DNA from: Metabacillus indicus LMG 22858
GTDB lineage: Bacteria > Bacillota > Bacilli > Bacillales > Bacillaceae
Length of the DNA stretch: 64,000 nt
NCBI RefSeq assembly: GCF_000708755.2
Contig: NZ_JGVU02000007.1
Span: 62,001-126,000, forward strand
Reading direction: 5' to 3'
Below the pieces are notes generated by a model. It was given only the letters and a program-made list of their open reading frames with translations, did no database searches and had not been told where the DNA came from. The translations under genes were made by a program, and so were the position numbers. Positions 42,612 through 52,224 of this stretch are shown here, piece after piece. Position 1 is the stretch's first letter. Each line of letters starts with the position of its first letter.

Positions 42612-44252
42612 ATGAAGAACTTATTATCATTCGACTTTTGGCAAAAGTTCGGTAAAGCCTTAATGGTCGTAGTAGCCGTAATGCCTGCAGCCGGTATCAT
42701 GATCTCACTCGGCAAGCTTATTGCAATGACAGGCGGAGACATCACGCTCGTGCAAACGATTGCACGTGTAATGGAAGATATCGGATGGGGAATCATCACG
42801 AATCTTCACATTTTATTCGCTGTAGCCATCGGGGGATCCTGGGCTAAGGAGCGTGCAGGCGGAGCATTCGCAGCACTTATCGCATTCGTACTGATTAACC
42901 GCATCACAGGTGCTATCTTCGGAGTTAATGCTGCAATGCTTGCAGATCCTGAAGCAACAGTAAACTCTCTTTTCGGACAAGAACTGATTGTTAAAGATTA
43001 CTTTACTTCTGTACTTGGCGCTCCTGCACTGAACATGGGCGTGTTTGTCGGAATCATCGCAGGTTTCCTTGGTGCAAACCTGTTCAATAAATATTACAAC
43101 TACAGCAAGCTTCCTGAATCACTTTCATTCTTTAACGGTAAACGTTTTGTGCCTTTCGCAGTAATTGGAGGTTCAGTTGTAACTGCTATCGTTCTTTCAC
43201 TAGTATGGCCGTTTATTCAAGGTTTGCTTAACGACTTTGGACAATGGATTGCAACATCACGCAACACCGCTCCAGTTGTTGCACCATTCATCTTCGGTGC
43301 CCTTGAGCGTCTGCTTCTCCCATTCGGTCTTCACCACATGCTGACTGTACCGATGAACTATACGTCACTTGGCGGAACGTATCAAATTCTTACTGGCGGA
43401 AGCGCCGGTTCAACTGTTGCAGGTCAGGATCCGCTTTGGCTTGCATGGATTGCCGATCTGAACAACTTCCTAGCTGCAGGTGATACTGCAAGCTACAACA
43501 AACTGCTTGAAGAAGTAACTCCAGCCCGTTTCAAGGTTGGACAAATGATTCTTTCAACTGCTTCTCTTATCGGTATCGCTTTTGCCATGTACCGCAATGT
43601 TGATAAGGAAAAACGCACGAAATACAAATCAATGTTCCTATCTGCAGGTCTTGCAGTTTTCTTAACAGGTGTAACTGAGCCAATCGAATTTATGTTCATG
43701 TTCGCTGCACCGCTATTATATGTTGTATACGCAATTACAACAGGTCTTGCATTCGCAATCGTCGATATTATCGACATCCGCGTTCACTCATTTGGATTCA
43801 TTGAGCTTCTGACTCGTACACCGATGATTATTAAAGCAGGATTATGGCTTGACCTTGTCAACTTCTTCCTTGCATGTGCCGTGTTCTTCGGACTGAACTT
43901 TGGAATTGCGAACTTCCTGATCAAACGTTTCAACTTCCCGACCCCGGGACGCAACGGAAACTACATCGATTCTGAAGAGCCTGCTGCAAAAACAACAGGT
44001 GAAGTAAACAAAGACTCTCAAGCTTCTGCGATTATTACTTTGCTTGGCGGTTCTGGTAATATTGAAGATGTAGATGCTTGTATGACACGTCTTCGCGTAA
44101 CAGTCAAAGACCCTGCTATTGTTGCAAATGAAGCGCAATGGAAAGAAAACGGCGCGCTTGGTTTAATCATTAAAGACAAAGGCGTTCAAGCCATCTACGG
44201 ACCGAAAGCAGATGTTTTAAAATCTGACATTCAAGATACGTTAGGAGCTTAA
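42612..44252 (+). CDS. PTS EIICB permease, glucose superfamily
   Basis: 546 residues. The N-terminal EIIC domain (about ten membrane segments; VMPAAGIMISLGKL, GLHHMLTVPMNYTSLGG, VTEPIEFMFMF) is joined to a C-terminal EIIB domain with the phosphorylated Cys490 (VDACMTRLRV). It belongs to the glucose/N-acetylglucosamine/alpha-glucoside group of permeases (MalX/AglA-like); I cannot fix the sugar. It has no EIIA. It is followed at 3 bp by the hydrolase gene and preceded by cre-like boxes. Confidence 0.88.
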   Translation: MKNLLSFDFWQKFGKALMVVVAVMPAAGIMISLGKLIAMTGGDITLVQTIARVMEDIGWGIITNLHILFAVAIGGSWAKERAGGAFAALIAFVLINRITGAIFGVNAAMLADPEATVNSLFGQELIVKDYFTSVLGAPALNMGVFVGIIAGFLGANLFNKYYNYSKLPESLSFFNGKRFVPFAVIGGSVVTAIVLSLVWPFIQGLLNDFGQWIATSRNTAPVVAPFIFGALERLLLPFGLHHMLTVPMNYTSLGGTYQILTGGSAGSTVAGQDPLWLAWIADLNNFLAAGDTASYNKLLEEVTPARFKVGQMILSTASLIGIAFAMYRNVDKEKRTKYKSMFLSAGLAVFLTGVTEPIEFMFMFAAPLLYVVYAITTGLAFAIVDIIDIRVHSFGFIELLTRTPMIIKAGLWLDLVNFFLACAVFFGLNFGIANFLIKRFNFPTPGRNGNYIDSEEPAAKTTGEVNKDSQASAIITLLGGSGNIEDVDACMTRLRVTVKDPAIVANEAQWKENGALGLIIKDKGVQAIYGPKADVLKSDIQDTLGA

Positions 44253-44255
44253 ACG

Positions 44256-45047
44256 ATGAAATTATTAACGCTTAATTGTCATTCCTGGCAAGAAGAAAAT
44301 CAGATGGAAAAAATCAGGACGCTCGCGCTTGCCATCAAGGAACAGTCTTATGATGTGATTGCCCTTCAGGAGGTAAGCCAGCGGGTGGAAGAGCCCGTCC
44401 TGTATGACGGAGTCAAAAAAAACAATTATGCGTTAGTGCTGCTTGATGAACTGAAAAAACTTGGAGTTGCCGGATATGAGCTGGTATGGGGATTTGCCCA
44501 TATCGGCTATCCGGGCTTTGAAGAAGGCTTAGCCATTCTGACAAAGCATCCGGTAGTCGACTCAGAAGTGTTCTCCGTCACAAAAGGCAAAAACACTGAC
44601 TACTGGAAAACCCGTTCCATCGTCCGTGCGGATATCGACTATAATGGACAGGAAATTTCTTTTTACTCCTGTCATCTAGGCTGGTGGCACGATGAAGAAG
44701 AACCATGCAAATATCAGCTCGATTCTCTTCTTCAAAAGGTTGACCTTGATAAGCCTTCCTTTTTAATGGGAGACTTCAACAACAGTGCTGAAGTGAGAGA
44801 TGAAGGCTATGATTATCTTCTGTCACATGATTTGTATGATACGTACGAGCTTGCAGAAGACAAAGACTCAGGCATCACGGTAAAAGGAAAAATTGCCGGA
44901 TGGGATGAAAATAAGAAAGATTTGAGAATTGACCTGATCCTTGTGAACAAGGAAGTCAAAGTTCATTCTTCAAAGGTTATTTTCAATGATGACAACAGAC
45001 CGGTTGTTTCTGACCATTACGGGGTTGAAATCGAAATCAGCATGTAA
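44256..45047 (+). CDS. Endonuclease/exonuclease/phosphatase family hydrolase
   Basis: 263 residues of the EEP superfamily. Motifs in order are LTLNCHSW near the N-terminus, VIALQEVSQ with the metal-binding Glu, LMGDFNNSAE and VVSDHYGVEIE with the catalytic Asp-His. Members cleave phosphodiester or phosphomonoester bonds in nucleic acids, lipids or sugars. Starting 3 bp after the PTS permease, it probably acts on the imported phosphosugar or its product, an inference from the operon alone. Confidence 0.85.
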   Translation: MKLLTLNCHSWQEENQMEKIRTLALAIKEQSYDVIALQEVSQRVEEPVLYDGVKKNNYALVLLDELKKLGVAGYELVWGFAHIGYPGFEEGLAILTKHPVVDSEVFSVTKGKNTDYWKTRSIVRADIDYNGQEISFYSCHLGWWHDEEEPCKYQLDSLLQKVDLDKPSFLMGDFNNSAEVRDEGYDYLLSHDLYDTYELAEDKDSGITVKGKIAGWDENKKDLRIDLILVNKEVKVHSSKVIFNDDNRPVVSDHYGVEIEISM

Positions 45048-45054
45048 GACCATG

Positions 45055-45086
45055 GCTGCTTCTTTAAAAGAGGCAGCTTTTTTTAT
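45055..45086 (+). terminator. Terminator of the PTS operon
   Basis: GCTGC-TTCTTT paired with AAAGAG-GCAGC, then seven T. Confidence 0.75.
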
Positions 45087-45169
45087 GTGATCGTGATCTT
45101 TTTTTCTCCTCTTTGCGTTTATCCTGTCGATCCCCCGGGAAACTATAAAGGTTATAGGGAGGCAGATGT

Positions 45170-45982
45170 ATGAAAGACTTATTCAGAAGAATTCACCAGC
45201 ACGAATTAAACGACCTGTCTGCAGTTATCGCATATTATTTACTTTTATCCCTGTTTCCGCTGCTTATTTTCTTAATTGCGCTGTTTCCTTATTTTTCGCT
45301 TGATGTAACGCCGCTTCTCACATGGATTAATCACTATGTGCCTTCAGAGACAGCTGAGCTTTTAACGGAGCAAATCAGAAGCCTGTTCGGAGAAACCAAC
45401 AGTTACATCCTTGCATTTGGCTTATTGGCCGCTTTATGGTCTGCAAGCAATGCCACACACATTCTAATCAGAGCGTTCAACCGCGCTCTTGAAATTAAAG
45501 AAACGCGCCCCTTTATTAAGGTGCGCATAGATGCCCTGCTGCTTGCTGCAGGACTTATTATTACGATTACGATCGCTTTACTCCTGCCTGTTTTCGGCAA
45601 AGTGATCATCAGCACATTAACGCGCTATGCACCATTTCTTGAAGCCGTTAATCCGCTTTTAAATCAGGCAAGATGGGTCATTTCCTTTTTCATGATTAAT
45701 CTCGTCCTGCTTGCGCTGTATTACTTTGCTCCGAATGAAAAGCTGAAGTTTTTTGATATCTACTTCGGATCCCTTTTGGCAACTGTCCTTTGGACGTTAA
45801 GTTCTTACGGTTTTTCTTTTTATGTAGAGAACTTCAAAGCTTTCAATGCTGCATACGGAAGTTTGGGAGGCATTATTATTTTGCTCATCTGGATCTACTT
45901 TACCGCCTTTTCGATATTGCTTGGCGGAGAAGTGAATGCGATGCGCGTCTGCAGGAGAAGAGATAAGTTCTGTCCGGACTGA
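45170..45982 (+). CDS. YihY/BrkB family membrane protein, second copy
   Basis: 270 residues with about six membrane segments and the same conserved blocks as yfkH in this window: VIAYYLLLSLFPLLIFLIAL, LWSASNATHILIRAFNRALEI and YGSLGGIIILLIWIYFTAF. It is a paralogue, not a recent duplicate, since loops differ throughout. AGGGAGG precedes the ATG. The DedA-type gene follows at 81 bp with no terminator between. Function unknown. Confidence 0.88.
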   Translation: MKDLFRRIHQHELNDLSAVIAYYLLLSLFPLLIFLIALFPYFSLDVTPLLTWINHYVPSETAELLTEQIRSLFGETNSYILAFGLLAALWSASNATHILIRAFNRALEIKETRPFIKVRIDALLLAAGLIITITIALLLPVFGKVIISTLTRYAPFLEAVNPLLNQARWVISFFMINLVLLALYYFAPNEKLKFFDIYFGSLLATVLWTLSSYGFSFYVENFKAFNAAYGSLGGIIILLIWIYFTAFSILLGGEVNAMRVCRRRDKFCPD

Positions 45983-46063
45983 TATTTCCTTAATACACCA
46001 GTTTGATAAATTTGGAAGCGGGTATTTCACTTAGAGAAGACGCATGAAGTGAAAGGAGACCGT

Positions 46064-46669
46064 ATGCTTGATTTTGTGATCAATATGCTCAGGGAATTTG
46101 GAATATGGGGATTGATGGCGGGGCTCGCGATTGAAGCATCTTCTCTTCCATTTCCAGGCTCTCTCATCACCCTTGCCTATGGTTATCTGCTGAAGCTTTC
46201 ATTTATTGAAATCATTCTGATAGCCCTTTTAGGAAGTGCTGTCTATACGATTTTCAGTTTTATCCCTTATTGGATTGGCTATAAATTAGAGCACAAAATG
46301 AAAAAGAAACTGACCAAAAAGAAGAAAACATTCGAAAAAACGCAGCGCTGGTTTAAAAAATGCGGACTTTGGAGCATCGCTCTTGCGCGTCCTTTCGGGA
46401 TTGGAAACTACATTTCCTATGTCTCAGGACTTTCCAAAGTAAAGTGGGTCCCGTTTGCCGCTCTCACCTTTCTTGGAGTATTGCCTTTAAATATAGCGAT
46501 GCTCTGGCTCGGACAGCTTGGAAGCCTCAAAACAGTGACAGCCTTTATGTCAGAGATGCAGATGTATGTCCTGATAACAGCCGGCGCAGCCATCTTGCTT
46601 TTCTTCGTATGGCGTTATGTCAGCAAGAAAAAACAGTGCGCTCCAGCTGCGCAGCAGGAAACAAATTAA
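46064..46669 (+). CDS. DedA/VTT family membrane protein
   Basis: 201 residues with four to five membrane segments. The family pattern is IEASSLPFPGSLITLAYGYL near the N-terminus, the membrane re-entrant region, then RPFGIGNYISYVSGLSKV. DedA proteins are linked to phospholipid flipping (undecaprenyl phosphate or phosphatidylethanolamine) and proton-driven transport. The AAAGGAG site favours ATG at 46064. It ends in a strong terminator shared with the amino acid permease. Confidence 0.85.
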   Translation: MLDFVINMLREFGIWGLMAGLAIEASSLPFPGSLITLAYGYLLKLSFIEIILIALLGSAVYTIFSFIPYWIGYKLEHKMKKKLTKKKKTFEKTQRWFKKCGLWSIALARPFGIGNYISYVSGLSKVKWVPFAALTFLGVLPLNIAMLWLGQLGSLKTVTAFMSEMQMYVLITAGAAILLFFVWRYVSKKKQCAPAAQQETN

Positions 46670-46674
46670 ACAGA

Positions 46675-46710
46675 AAAAATCCAGGGGAGATCCCCTGGAT
46701 TATTTTTTTG
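46675..46710. terminator. Bidirectional terminator, DedA / permease
   Basis: AATCCAGGGGA/TCCCCTGGATT stem with a 2-nt apex, with T and A tracts on either side. Confidence 0.9.
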
Positions 46711-48052
46711 CCCCGCCCGCATATAGAATAACCAGCAGCACGGCAACGCCAAATGCAATGATGGTTCCTGCTGGAGGAGAAGTAATTAGAATGCCTGCCA
46801 GAATTGCAAGCAGGGCCACTAGTGAGAACCAGGAGGAATAAGGGTAGCTTTTCACATAAAAGCCACGAAGCTCTTCCCCTTTCTTCCTGCTTTTCAAGTG
46901 GGCGACTGTCAGCAGAATCCAGATGGACAGAATGGCATACCCCGGTACAACCATCAAGTAACCGAATGTCTTTTCCTCAGCAAAAACGGCAATGATCACA
47001 CCGATGTACAGAAAGGATGTGCTCGCAAGCAATGCTCTGACAGGGACCTTTTTAGCAGACAGCTTTGAGAAGAAGGACGGTGCATTTCCGCTCAGCGCCT
47101 GCGTGTAAAGCAGTCTTGAAGCTGCATACATGCCTGTATTCGCAGCAGATATAACGGCTGTTAAGAGAACAAAATTCATAAAGCCTCCAACATACGGGAT
47201 GCCGATTCGGTCAAAGACCGAGACAAACGGGCTTTCCGCTCCTACCATATTCCACGGCATGAGGCTCACAATAATCAGAATCGGAAGAACATAAAAAATT
47301 AGAATTCTCACGATGACACTCCGCGCTGCTCTCGGTATCACTTTTTCAGGATTTTCCGTTTCACCGAGCGTCATTCCGATCATCTCTGTTCCGCCAAAAG
47401 AAAACATGACAACAAGCATGGAGGCTGCAATTCCTGATATGCCAAACGGCAAGAAGCCGCCGTGCTCTGTCAGATTTGAAAATCCGGCTGCACTTCCACC
47501 GCCGATCCCTGTAAAGATCAGGACACCGCCGAGAATGATGAACAGTGTAAGAACTGTAATTTTCAGTGCTGCAAGCCAGTATTCCGTTTCACCGAAAATA
47601 CCCACTGCAAACAAATTGATGACCGTAATCAGGATGGAAACACCAAGTGACAGCAGCCACATCGGCACATCCGGAAACCAGTATTTCAGGAAACCGGCCG
47701 CAGCAGCCATCTCCGCTGCCATAACAAGCATCCAGCTGATAAAATAAATCCATCCGGCAAAGAAGCCGGCAAACGGTCCGAGAATGGTTTCGATCAAATC
47801 TCTGAGCGTTTTTGCTTTCGGCTGCTGGACAGCCATTTCCGCCATTGCCTGCATCACAAAATAAAGAATAATGCCTGCCAGCAAATACGAAATAATAACA
47901 CCTGGGCCTGCAAGTTCAATCGATGAACTGCTTCCCTGAAAAATGCCTGCTCCAATGGCTCCGCCAAGAGCAATCATGGTGACGTGCCTTGATTTAAGCC
48001 CTCTGGCTAACTCGTCTTTTTGATCAGACGAATGGTGGTTTTTATTGCTCAT
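46700..48052 (-). CDS. Amino acid permease (APC superfamily)
   Basis: 450 residues with 12 membrane segments. The first helix carries MIALGGAIGAGIFQGSSSSI, the broken-helix substrate site of amino acid permeases, and GGTEMIGMTLGETENPEKVIPRA is the typical loop after TM6. It is closest to the GABA/proline/aromatic permease group (GabP/AapA-like). The substrate cannot be fixed. A single gene, convergent with the DedA gene. Confidence 0.87.
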   Translation of the reverse strand: MSNKNHHSSDQKDELARGLKSRHVTMIALGGAIGAGIFQGSSSSIELAGPGVIISYLLAGIILYFVMQAMAEMAVQQPKAKTLRDLIETILGPFAGFFAGWIYFISWMLVMAAEMAAAAGFLKYWFPDVPMWLLSLGVSILITVINLFAVGIFGETEYWLAALKITVLTLFIILGGVLIFTGIGGGSAAGFSNLTEHGGFLPFGISGIAASMLVVMFSFGGTEMIGMTLGETENPEKVIPRAARSVIVRILIFYVLPILIIVSLMPWNMVGAESPFVSVFDRIGIPYVGGFMNFVLLTAVISAANTGMYAASRLLYTQALSGNAPSFFSKLSAKKVPVRALLASTSFLYIGVIIAVFAEEKTFGYLMVVPGYAILSIWILLTVAHLKSRKKGEELRGFYVKSYPYSSWFSLVALLAILAGILITSPPAGTIIAFGVAVLLVILYAGGAKK

Positions 48053-48140
48053 GCTCGTCTCTCCTCATATATGGTCTATGCTCTTTTGTCTTGCACGTGT
48101 TATCTTAACAAAAAAGCAGATACATGAAAACAGTGACGTC

Positions 48141-48857
48141 TCAGTCTTTTTTCGTAAGGTTCCACACTTCCATTAAGACCGGCATCTCTTTCTTTTCATC
48201 CTCCGTTACAAGGTTCCATTGAATGCCGTCAGGCTTTTTATACGGCGTATCAGTTTCAATGATTCCCTGTTCGGTTACGATATAGTCCACGGGCAAATCA
48301 TATGTATCAACCTTAAAGTCTTCCTCTGTTACCTGAATGCTGTGAATGGTCGAGATAACGGGCATGTCGGGATTGCCAAGTTCTCTCATAATGGCATACT
48401 CGCGGTCTGAGTATCCCTCTCCTTTTCCAATCCTTCTCCCGTCCTTATGGACAGCAACAGATCCTGCAACAAACAGGTCGACCTTCGGCAGCTCGGATAG
48501 AGAGATTTCCTTTCCATACTGCCTGATATTTTTTAAGCTTACAGCCTTCCTCTCTTCTCCGGACGGAACCCATTCTCTTTTCAGCATGATAAATCCTGCT
48601 TTGAGCCTCGGCGTCGGAACGAGAAGGGTTTTCCCATCCTTGATCACACGGGCTCTGAGAGGAAGCTGCGGGGCGTCCGGATTGATTTTGACAACCTCCG
48701 CATTCTTGTAAATGTCCATCTGTGAAACAAGTTCAGCTGCCGCTGCAGCCCCTTTGAAATTCGGAATTCGGTTCTTCAGCGGAAACGGGAAGCCTCCTAG
48801 CTTTTCATCCTCGAGCCTTTGCCACTTATTCTGTCTGATTTCATCTTTTGTGATCAT
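48141..48857 (-). CDS. 5-formyltetrahydrofolate cyclo-ligase family protein
   Basis: 238 residues. The N-terminal basic helix (KDEIRQNKWQRLEDEK) and the motif RRIGKGEGYSDREYA, equivalent to the GRGGGYYDR ATP-binding loop of cyclo-ligases, identify the family. The classic enzyme makes methenyl-THF from 5-formyl-THF with ATP. This longer, divergent branch with Gly-Glu-Gly-Tyr-Ser is of uncertain activity. Its start overlaps the upstream GNAT gene end by 17 bp. Confidence 0.8.
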   Translation of the reverse strand: MITKDEIRQNKWQRLEDEKLGGFPFPLKNRIPNFKGAAAAAELVSQMDIYKNAEVVKINPDAPQLPLRARVIKDGKTLLVPTPRLKAGFIMLKREWVPSGEERKAVSLKNIRQYGKEISLSELPKVDLFVAGSVAVHKDGRRIGKGEGYSDREYAIMRELGNPDMPVISTIHSIQVTEEDFKVDTYDLPVDYIVTEQGIIETDTPYKKPDGIQWNLVTEDEKKEMPVLMEVWNLTKKD

Positions 48858-49305
48858 GTAGCTCTCCTCCCCCTAATGTAAGCCCATGTGTTGCATGGTC
48901 TGACTGAATTTTACTGAATCCTGCACGTTCATAAAATCTTGCTGCCTCTTTTGTATCTGTTCGTAAAACAGCCGCTGAAAAGTTCGGAGCCGCCTCACGT
49001 AATAGCGTCTTTAAAAGCAGGGTTCCCGCTCCTTTTCTCCTGTACTCTTTTCCTACATAAAATCTTCTGATCCTGCATGTTCGTTTATCCTGATCGTACG
49101 GGTCCCGGTTTAGTCCCCCGACGGCAATTAATGTTTCTTTATGAAACACGCCAAACAGTGCTTCGCCCGGCAGACTGAACTTGTTTTTTCCGGTTTGGTA
49201 ATCATGAACAAGTCTTTCAACAAAGCGGAATCCCTCTTTTTTACTTTCTTCTAAAAGCGGTCCTAACTGTTCTTTTTGGAGTCTATTTATTCGTCTGACA
49301 ATCAT
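48841..49305 (-). CDS. GNAT family N-acetyltransferase
   Basis: 154 residues. The acetyl-CoA loop is RRFYVGKEYRRKGAGTLLLK and a C-terminal AARFYERAGFSKI follows. GGAGGGA before ATG at 49305 supports that start; the open frame extends further upstream without a site. The substrate is unknown. Overlap with the cyclo-ligase-type gene indicates one transcript. Divergent from yfmJ. Confidence 0.85.
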   Translation of the reverse strand: MIVRRINRLQKEQLGPLLEESKKEGFRFVERLVHDYQTGKNKFSLPGEALFGVFHKETLIAVGGLNRDPYDQDKRTCRIRRFYVGKEYRRKGAGTLLLKTLLREAAPNFSAAVLRTDTKEAARFYERAGFSKIQSDHATHGLTLGGGELHDHKR

Positions 49306-49446
49306 AGTGTTCCCTCCAGCATTATTTTTTTCCGCACGGAAGGCTATTCTTTGCCTTGTAACGGACAAGGTGATACGGTAGTAACAAATGTTCCAGTGCC
49401 CAAAGACACCGGAGCAAGCTTACAGAACCCAAGGAGGAATTTGAAG

Positions 49447-50457
49447 ATGAGCCAAAAACAGATACTGCTTGCAGAACGCCCGTCGGGAAAACCGACAGCT
49501 GAAACCTTCCGCTATACGGAAGCTCCTGTTCCATCACCCGAATCAGGACAAGTACTGATCCGCACTCTCTATCTGTCAGTTGATCCTTATATGCGCGGCC
49601 GGATGAATGAAGGAAAATCCTACGTTGCTCCTTTTGAGCTTAACCAGCCAATCTCTGGCGGGGTAGTCGGCGAAATTGTCGAAGCAAACGGCAGCAAGCT
49701 GAAAAAGGGAGACTTTGTCATCGGAAACCTCCCGTGGCAGGAATACTCTGTCGCAGGCGAAAATGAAGTGCGTCAAATTGACCCTTCCCTAGCGCCAATT
49801 CAGGCTTACCTTGGCATACTGGGCATGCCCGGCTTGACCGCCTATTTTGGACTGCTTGATATCGGCAAGCCGAAAGAAGGCGAAACAGTGGTCGTATCAG
49901 GTGCTGCAGGAGCGGTTGGTTCAATTGTCGGACAGCTTGCTAAAATTAAAGGCGCCCGTGTTGTAGGAATTGCCGGTTCGGACGAAAAAATTTCCTATCT
50001 GATTGATGAACTCGGATTTGACGCTGCCATCAACTATAAAACACAGAACGTCGGCAAAGCACTTGAAGAGGCATGCCCGAATGGAGTAGATGTCTACTAT
50101 GATAATGTAGGCGGAGAAATTTCGGAAGCTGTTCATAAACTGCTGAACAAATTTGCCCGCATCCCTGTATGCGGAGCCATCTCCACTTATAATTCAGACG
50201 GCAAAGATGTCGGTCCGAGAATCGAATCAACCTTGATCAAATCAAGCGTGCTCATGCAGGGCTTTGTTGTAGGCGACTTTTCTTCCCGCTTCAGCGAAGG
50301 CGCAAGAGAGCTTGGCGGCTGGCTGAAAGAAGGCAGACTGAAGTATGAAGAGACGATCGTTGAAGGCTTTGAAAACATTCCCCAGGCATTCCTTGGCTTG
50401 TTCGAAGGCACAAACCTAGGCAAGCAGCTTGTGAAGGTTGCAGATCCTTCCTCTTGA
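49447..50457 (+). CDS. yfmJ: NADP-dependent oxidoreductase YfmJ (MDR family)
   Basis: 336 residues of the zinc-free medium-chain dehydrogenase/reductase family (leukotriene B4 dehydrogenase/curcumin reductase type). The N-terminal SVDPYMRGRMNE and cofactor site VVSGAAGAVGSIVGQLAK are characteristic. The length and sequence match B. subtilis YfmJ. It should reduce activated double bonds of alpha,beta-unsaturated carbonyls with NADPH. AAGGAGG sits before ATG at 49447; the open frame upstream lacks a site. Terminator and repeat array E follow. Confidence 0.93.
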   Translation: MSQKQILLAERPSGKPTAETFRYTEAPVPSPESGQVLIRTLYLSVDPYMRGRMNEGKSYVAPFELNQPISGGVVGEIVEANGSKLKKGDFVIGNLPWQEYSVAGENEVRQIDPSLAPIQAYLGILGMPGLTAYFGLLDIGKPKEGETVVVSGAAGAVGSIVGQLAKIKGARVVGIAGSDEKISYLIDELGFDAAINYKTQNVGKALEEACPNGVDVYYDNVGGEISEAVHKLLNKFARIPVCGAISTYNSDGKDVGPRIESTLIKSSVLMQGFVVGDFSSRFSEGARELGGWLKEGRLKYEETIVEGFENIPQAFLGLFEGTNLGKQLVKVADPSS

Positions 50458-50474
50458 TTCCTGTTACTTTATAG

Positions 50475-50520
50475 AAAAAATCCCCCGGTTAGCCGATTTT
50501 TGGCTGATGGGGTTTTTTTT
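50475..50520 (+). terminator. Terminator of yfmJ
   Basis: TCCCCCGGTTAGCC with GGCTGATGGGG (imperfect stem), then eight T. Confidence 0.8.
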
Positions 50521-50535
50521 TCTGTTTGTAGTCTG

Positions 50536-50850
50536 GCGATTTACTGCCAGCTATTGCCCTTTTACTAATGGCTATCGGTTTACTACCAACAATCATCGCT
50601 TTACTGCCAACTACCGCAGATTTACTACCAACTACCGCAGATTTACTACCAACTACCGCAGATTTACTACCAACTACGAATGATTCACATCCAACTATTA
50701 CTCATTTACAACCGACTGTCGGCTTACTACCAACAATCATCTTTTTACTGCCAACTACCGCAAATTCACTACCGACTATCGCCCTTTTACTACCAACTAT
50801 TGCTCATTTACAACCAGCTGTTGTCCCACCACTACCTATCGCTTCCCGCT
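50536..50850. repeat. 21-bp-period tandem array E (class II), about 14 units
   Basis: TTTACTACCAACTACCGCAG-type units. TTAC (or TCAC) boxes occur at 50541, 50562, 50580, 50601, 50622, 50643, 50664, 50685, 50706, 50724, 50745, 50766, 50787 and 50808: mostly 21 bp, twice 18. Three central copies are identical. Because 21 and 18 are multiples of three, every frame stays open, and the Leu-Pro-Thr and Phe-Thr-Asn-Tyr-rich frames seen here are artefacts. It lies between convergent genes. Confidence 0.88.
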
Positions 50851-50878
50851 GCCCAACAACCCGCTATATTCCCACATA

Positions 50879-50910
50879 TAAAAAAAAGAGAGCAACTAAG
50901 CTCCCTTTAA
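50879..50910 (-). terminator. Probable terminator of the HemAT-type gene
   Basis: GGGAGC-TTAGTT-GCTCTC followed by eight T on the minus strand. The stem is short. Confidence 0.5.
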
Positions 50911-50916
50911 AGTGAC

Positions 50917-52224
50917 TCACATCTTGCTTTCAGCTTTATCCAGAAGGACTTTCGCCAAATCTGACAGACTCTCAGTCGTTTTATTGATTTCCTGAATAGA
51001 ATCCACGATTGCATCAAGATCTGTTTTGTTTCGTTCAAACATTTCCATGTAGTTTTCCATTTCGGTTTTGACAGTAACCAGTCCGCTGCGCACTTGCTGG
51101 ATTTGGGACTGGGAGGTTTGAGTGGACTCGTTCATGGAACTCATAATGGTGACGATTGTATCCATGTGTTTGTTGCTGTTTGATGTAAGTGCATTGATTT
51201 CATTGCTGGTCCGCTTTGAATCTTCTGCAAGCTTTCTGACCTCGCTTGCTACAACCGCAAAGCCTTTGCCGTGATCGCCTGCTCTTGCCGCCTCAATGGA
51301 TGCATTTAATGCAAGAAGATTTGTCTGATCTGCAATTCCTTCAATTTCCTTTGTCATTCTCGTAATCTGGTCGGAAATCTTTTTCAGATCTCCAATACCC
51401 TCAAGAGAGTTTTCCACTTTTGAAAATACTTCCCCGAAGACAGAGACCATTTCATCCATCTGTTTTTCATTTTCATTCGTCAGCTTCAGCAGATGTTCGC
51501 TTGTTTTCTTCGTAGATTGGATTTCCTCGCGAATTTGTTCTGCTTTTGCGCTGGTATCATCCATTGTGGAATCTGTCAGCTGGACGGATGCCGCCATTTC
51601 CTGGCTGATTGAAGACAGCTCTTTTTGAAGACTGATATTTTCCTCGTTCAATTCTTTCAGTTCGTTCATTCGTTTTTGCATATATTGATCAACAACAAGC
51701 TGGGAGTCTAAATTAATCGCATGTGTAATCGCAAGCAGCGCCGTTGAAAGCTTTTGAGGCTCCTGATGCAGCAGCTCCACAACTTTCGGAAGCAGGAGTG
51801 TGCTGATGGCTGAATACGTAGAAAGAAACCACGTAACAGGCAAATGCGTCTCGCTGTGTGTGCCGCCGATCCGTTTTCTCATTTCAAAAAACCGCGCATC
51901 CATTTCTCCGCTTAATAGACTTTGGAAATAGTCGACAAATACAGCCTTTAAACGCTCTCTGCTTGAATGATCGGAAGCAATTCTGCTGAGAAGCGGCTGT
52001 TTATAGAGTTGTGTGAGGACCTTTTCAAGAAGTTCATCCAGAAGAGGAAGTACGACAGGCTTTAGCTCTTTTAAAACAGCCAGCTGTTCTTTCGTAAAAC
52101 CCATATAGATCAGTCTTGCATTTATTTCGCGCTCTGAAGTGGCAATGACCGCGTCATCTTCAGGAAATTCCATAACTGGATGAAATGCATCCGTTGTCTG
52201 TTTCTTAGAAAAAAGTGTCAGCAT
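50917..52224 (-). CDS. hemAT: HemAT-type globin-coupled chemotaxis transducer
   Basis: 435 residues, soluble, with no membrane segment. The N-terminal protoglobin/sensor globin domain (residues about 30-190) contains [19 protein letters not shown], with a histidine in the position expected for haem binding. The C-terminal methyl-accepting signalling domain has the hairpin tip [20 protein letters not shown]. In B. subtilis HemAT senses oxygen for aerotaxis through CheA/CheW. AGGAGAA precedes the ATG. A single gene with no chemotaxis neighbours. Confidence 0.9.
   Translation of the reverse strand: MLTLFSKKQTTDAFHPVMEFPEDDAVIATSEREINARLIYMGFTKEQLAVLKELKPVVLPLLDELLEKVLTQLYKQPLLSRIASDHSSRERLKAVFVDYFQSLLSGEMDARFFEMRKRIGGTHSETHLPVTWFLSTYSAISTLLLPKVVELLHQEPQKLSTALLAITHAINLDSQLVVDQYMQKRMNELKELNEENISLQKELSSISQEMAASVQLTDSTMDDTSAKAEQIREEIQSTKKTSEHLLKLTNENEKQMDEMVSVFGEVFSKVENSLEGIGDLKKISDQITRMTKEIEGIADQTNLLALNASIEAARAGDHGKGFAVVASEVRKLAEDSKRTSNEINALTSNSNKHMDTIVTIMSSMNESTQTSQSQIQQVRSGLVTVKTEMENYMEMFERNKTDLDAIVDSIQEINKTTESLSDLAKVLLDKAESKM

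Noticed and set aside
49276-49446. N-terminal extension of yfmJ
   Set aside because: It has no ribosome site and overlaps the divergent GNAT gene; the family N-terminus and AAGGAGG support ATG at 49447.
50438-50915. Coding frames rich in Leu-Pro-Thr or Phe-Thr-Asn-Tyr
   Set aside because: They are produced by the 21-bp repeat in several frames at once, lack ribosome sites and overlap the terminator of yfmJ.
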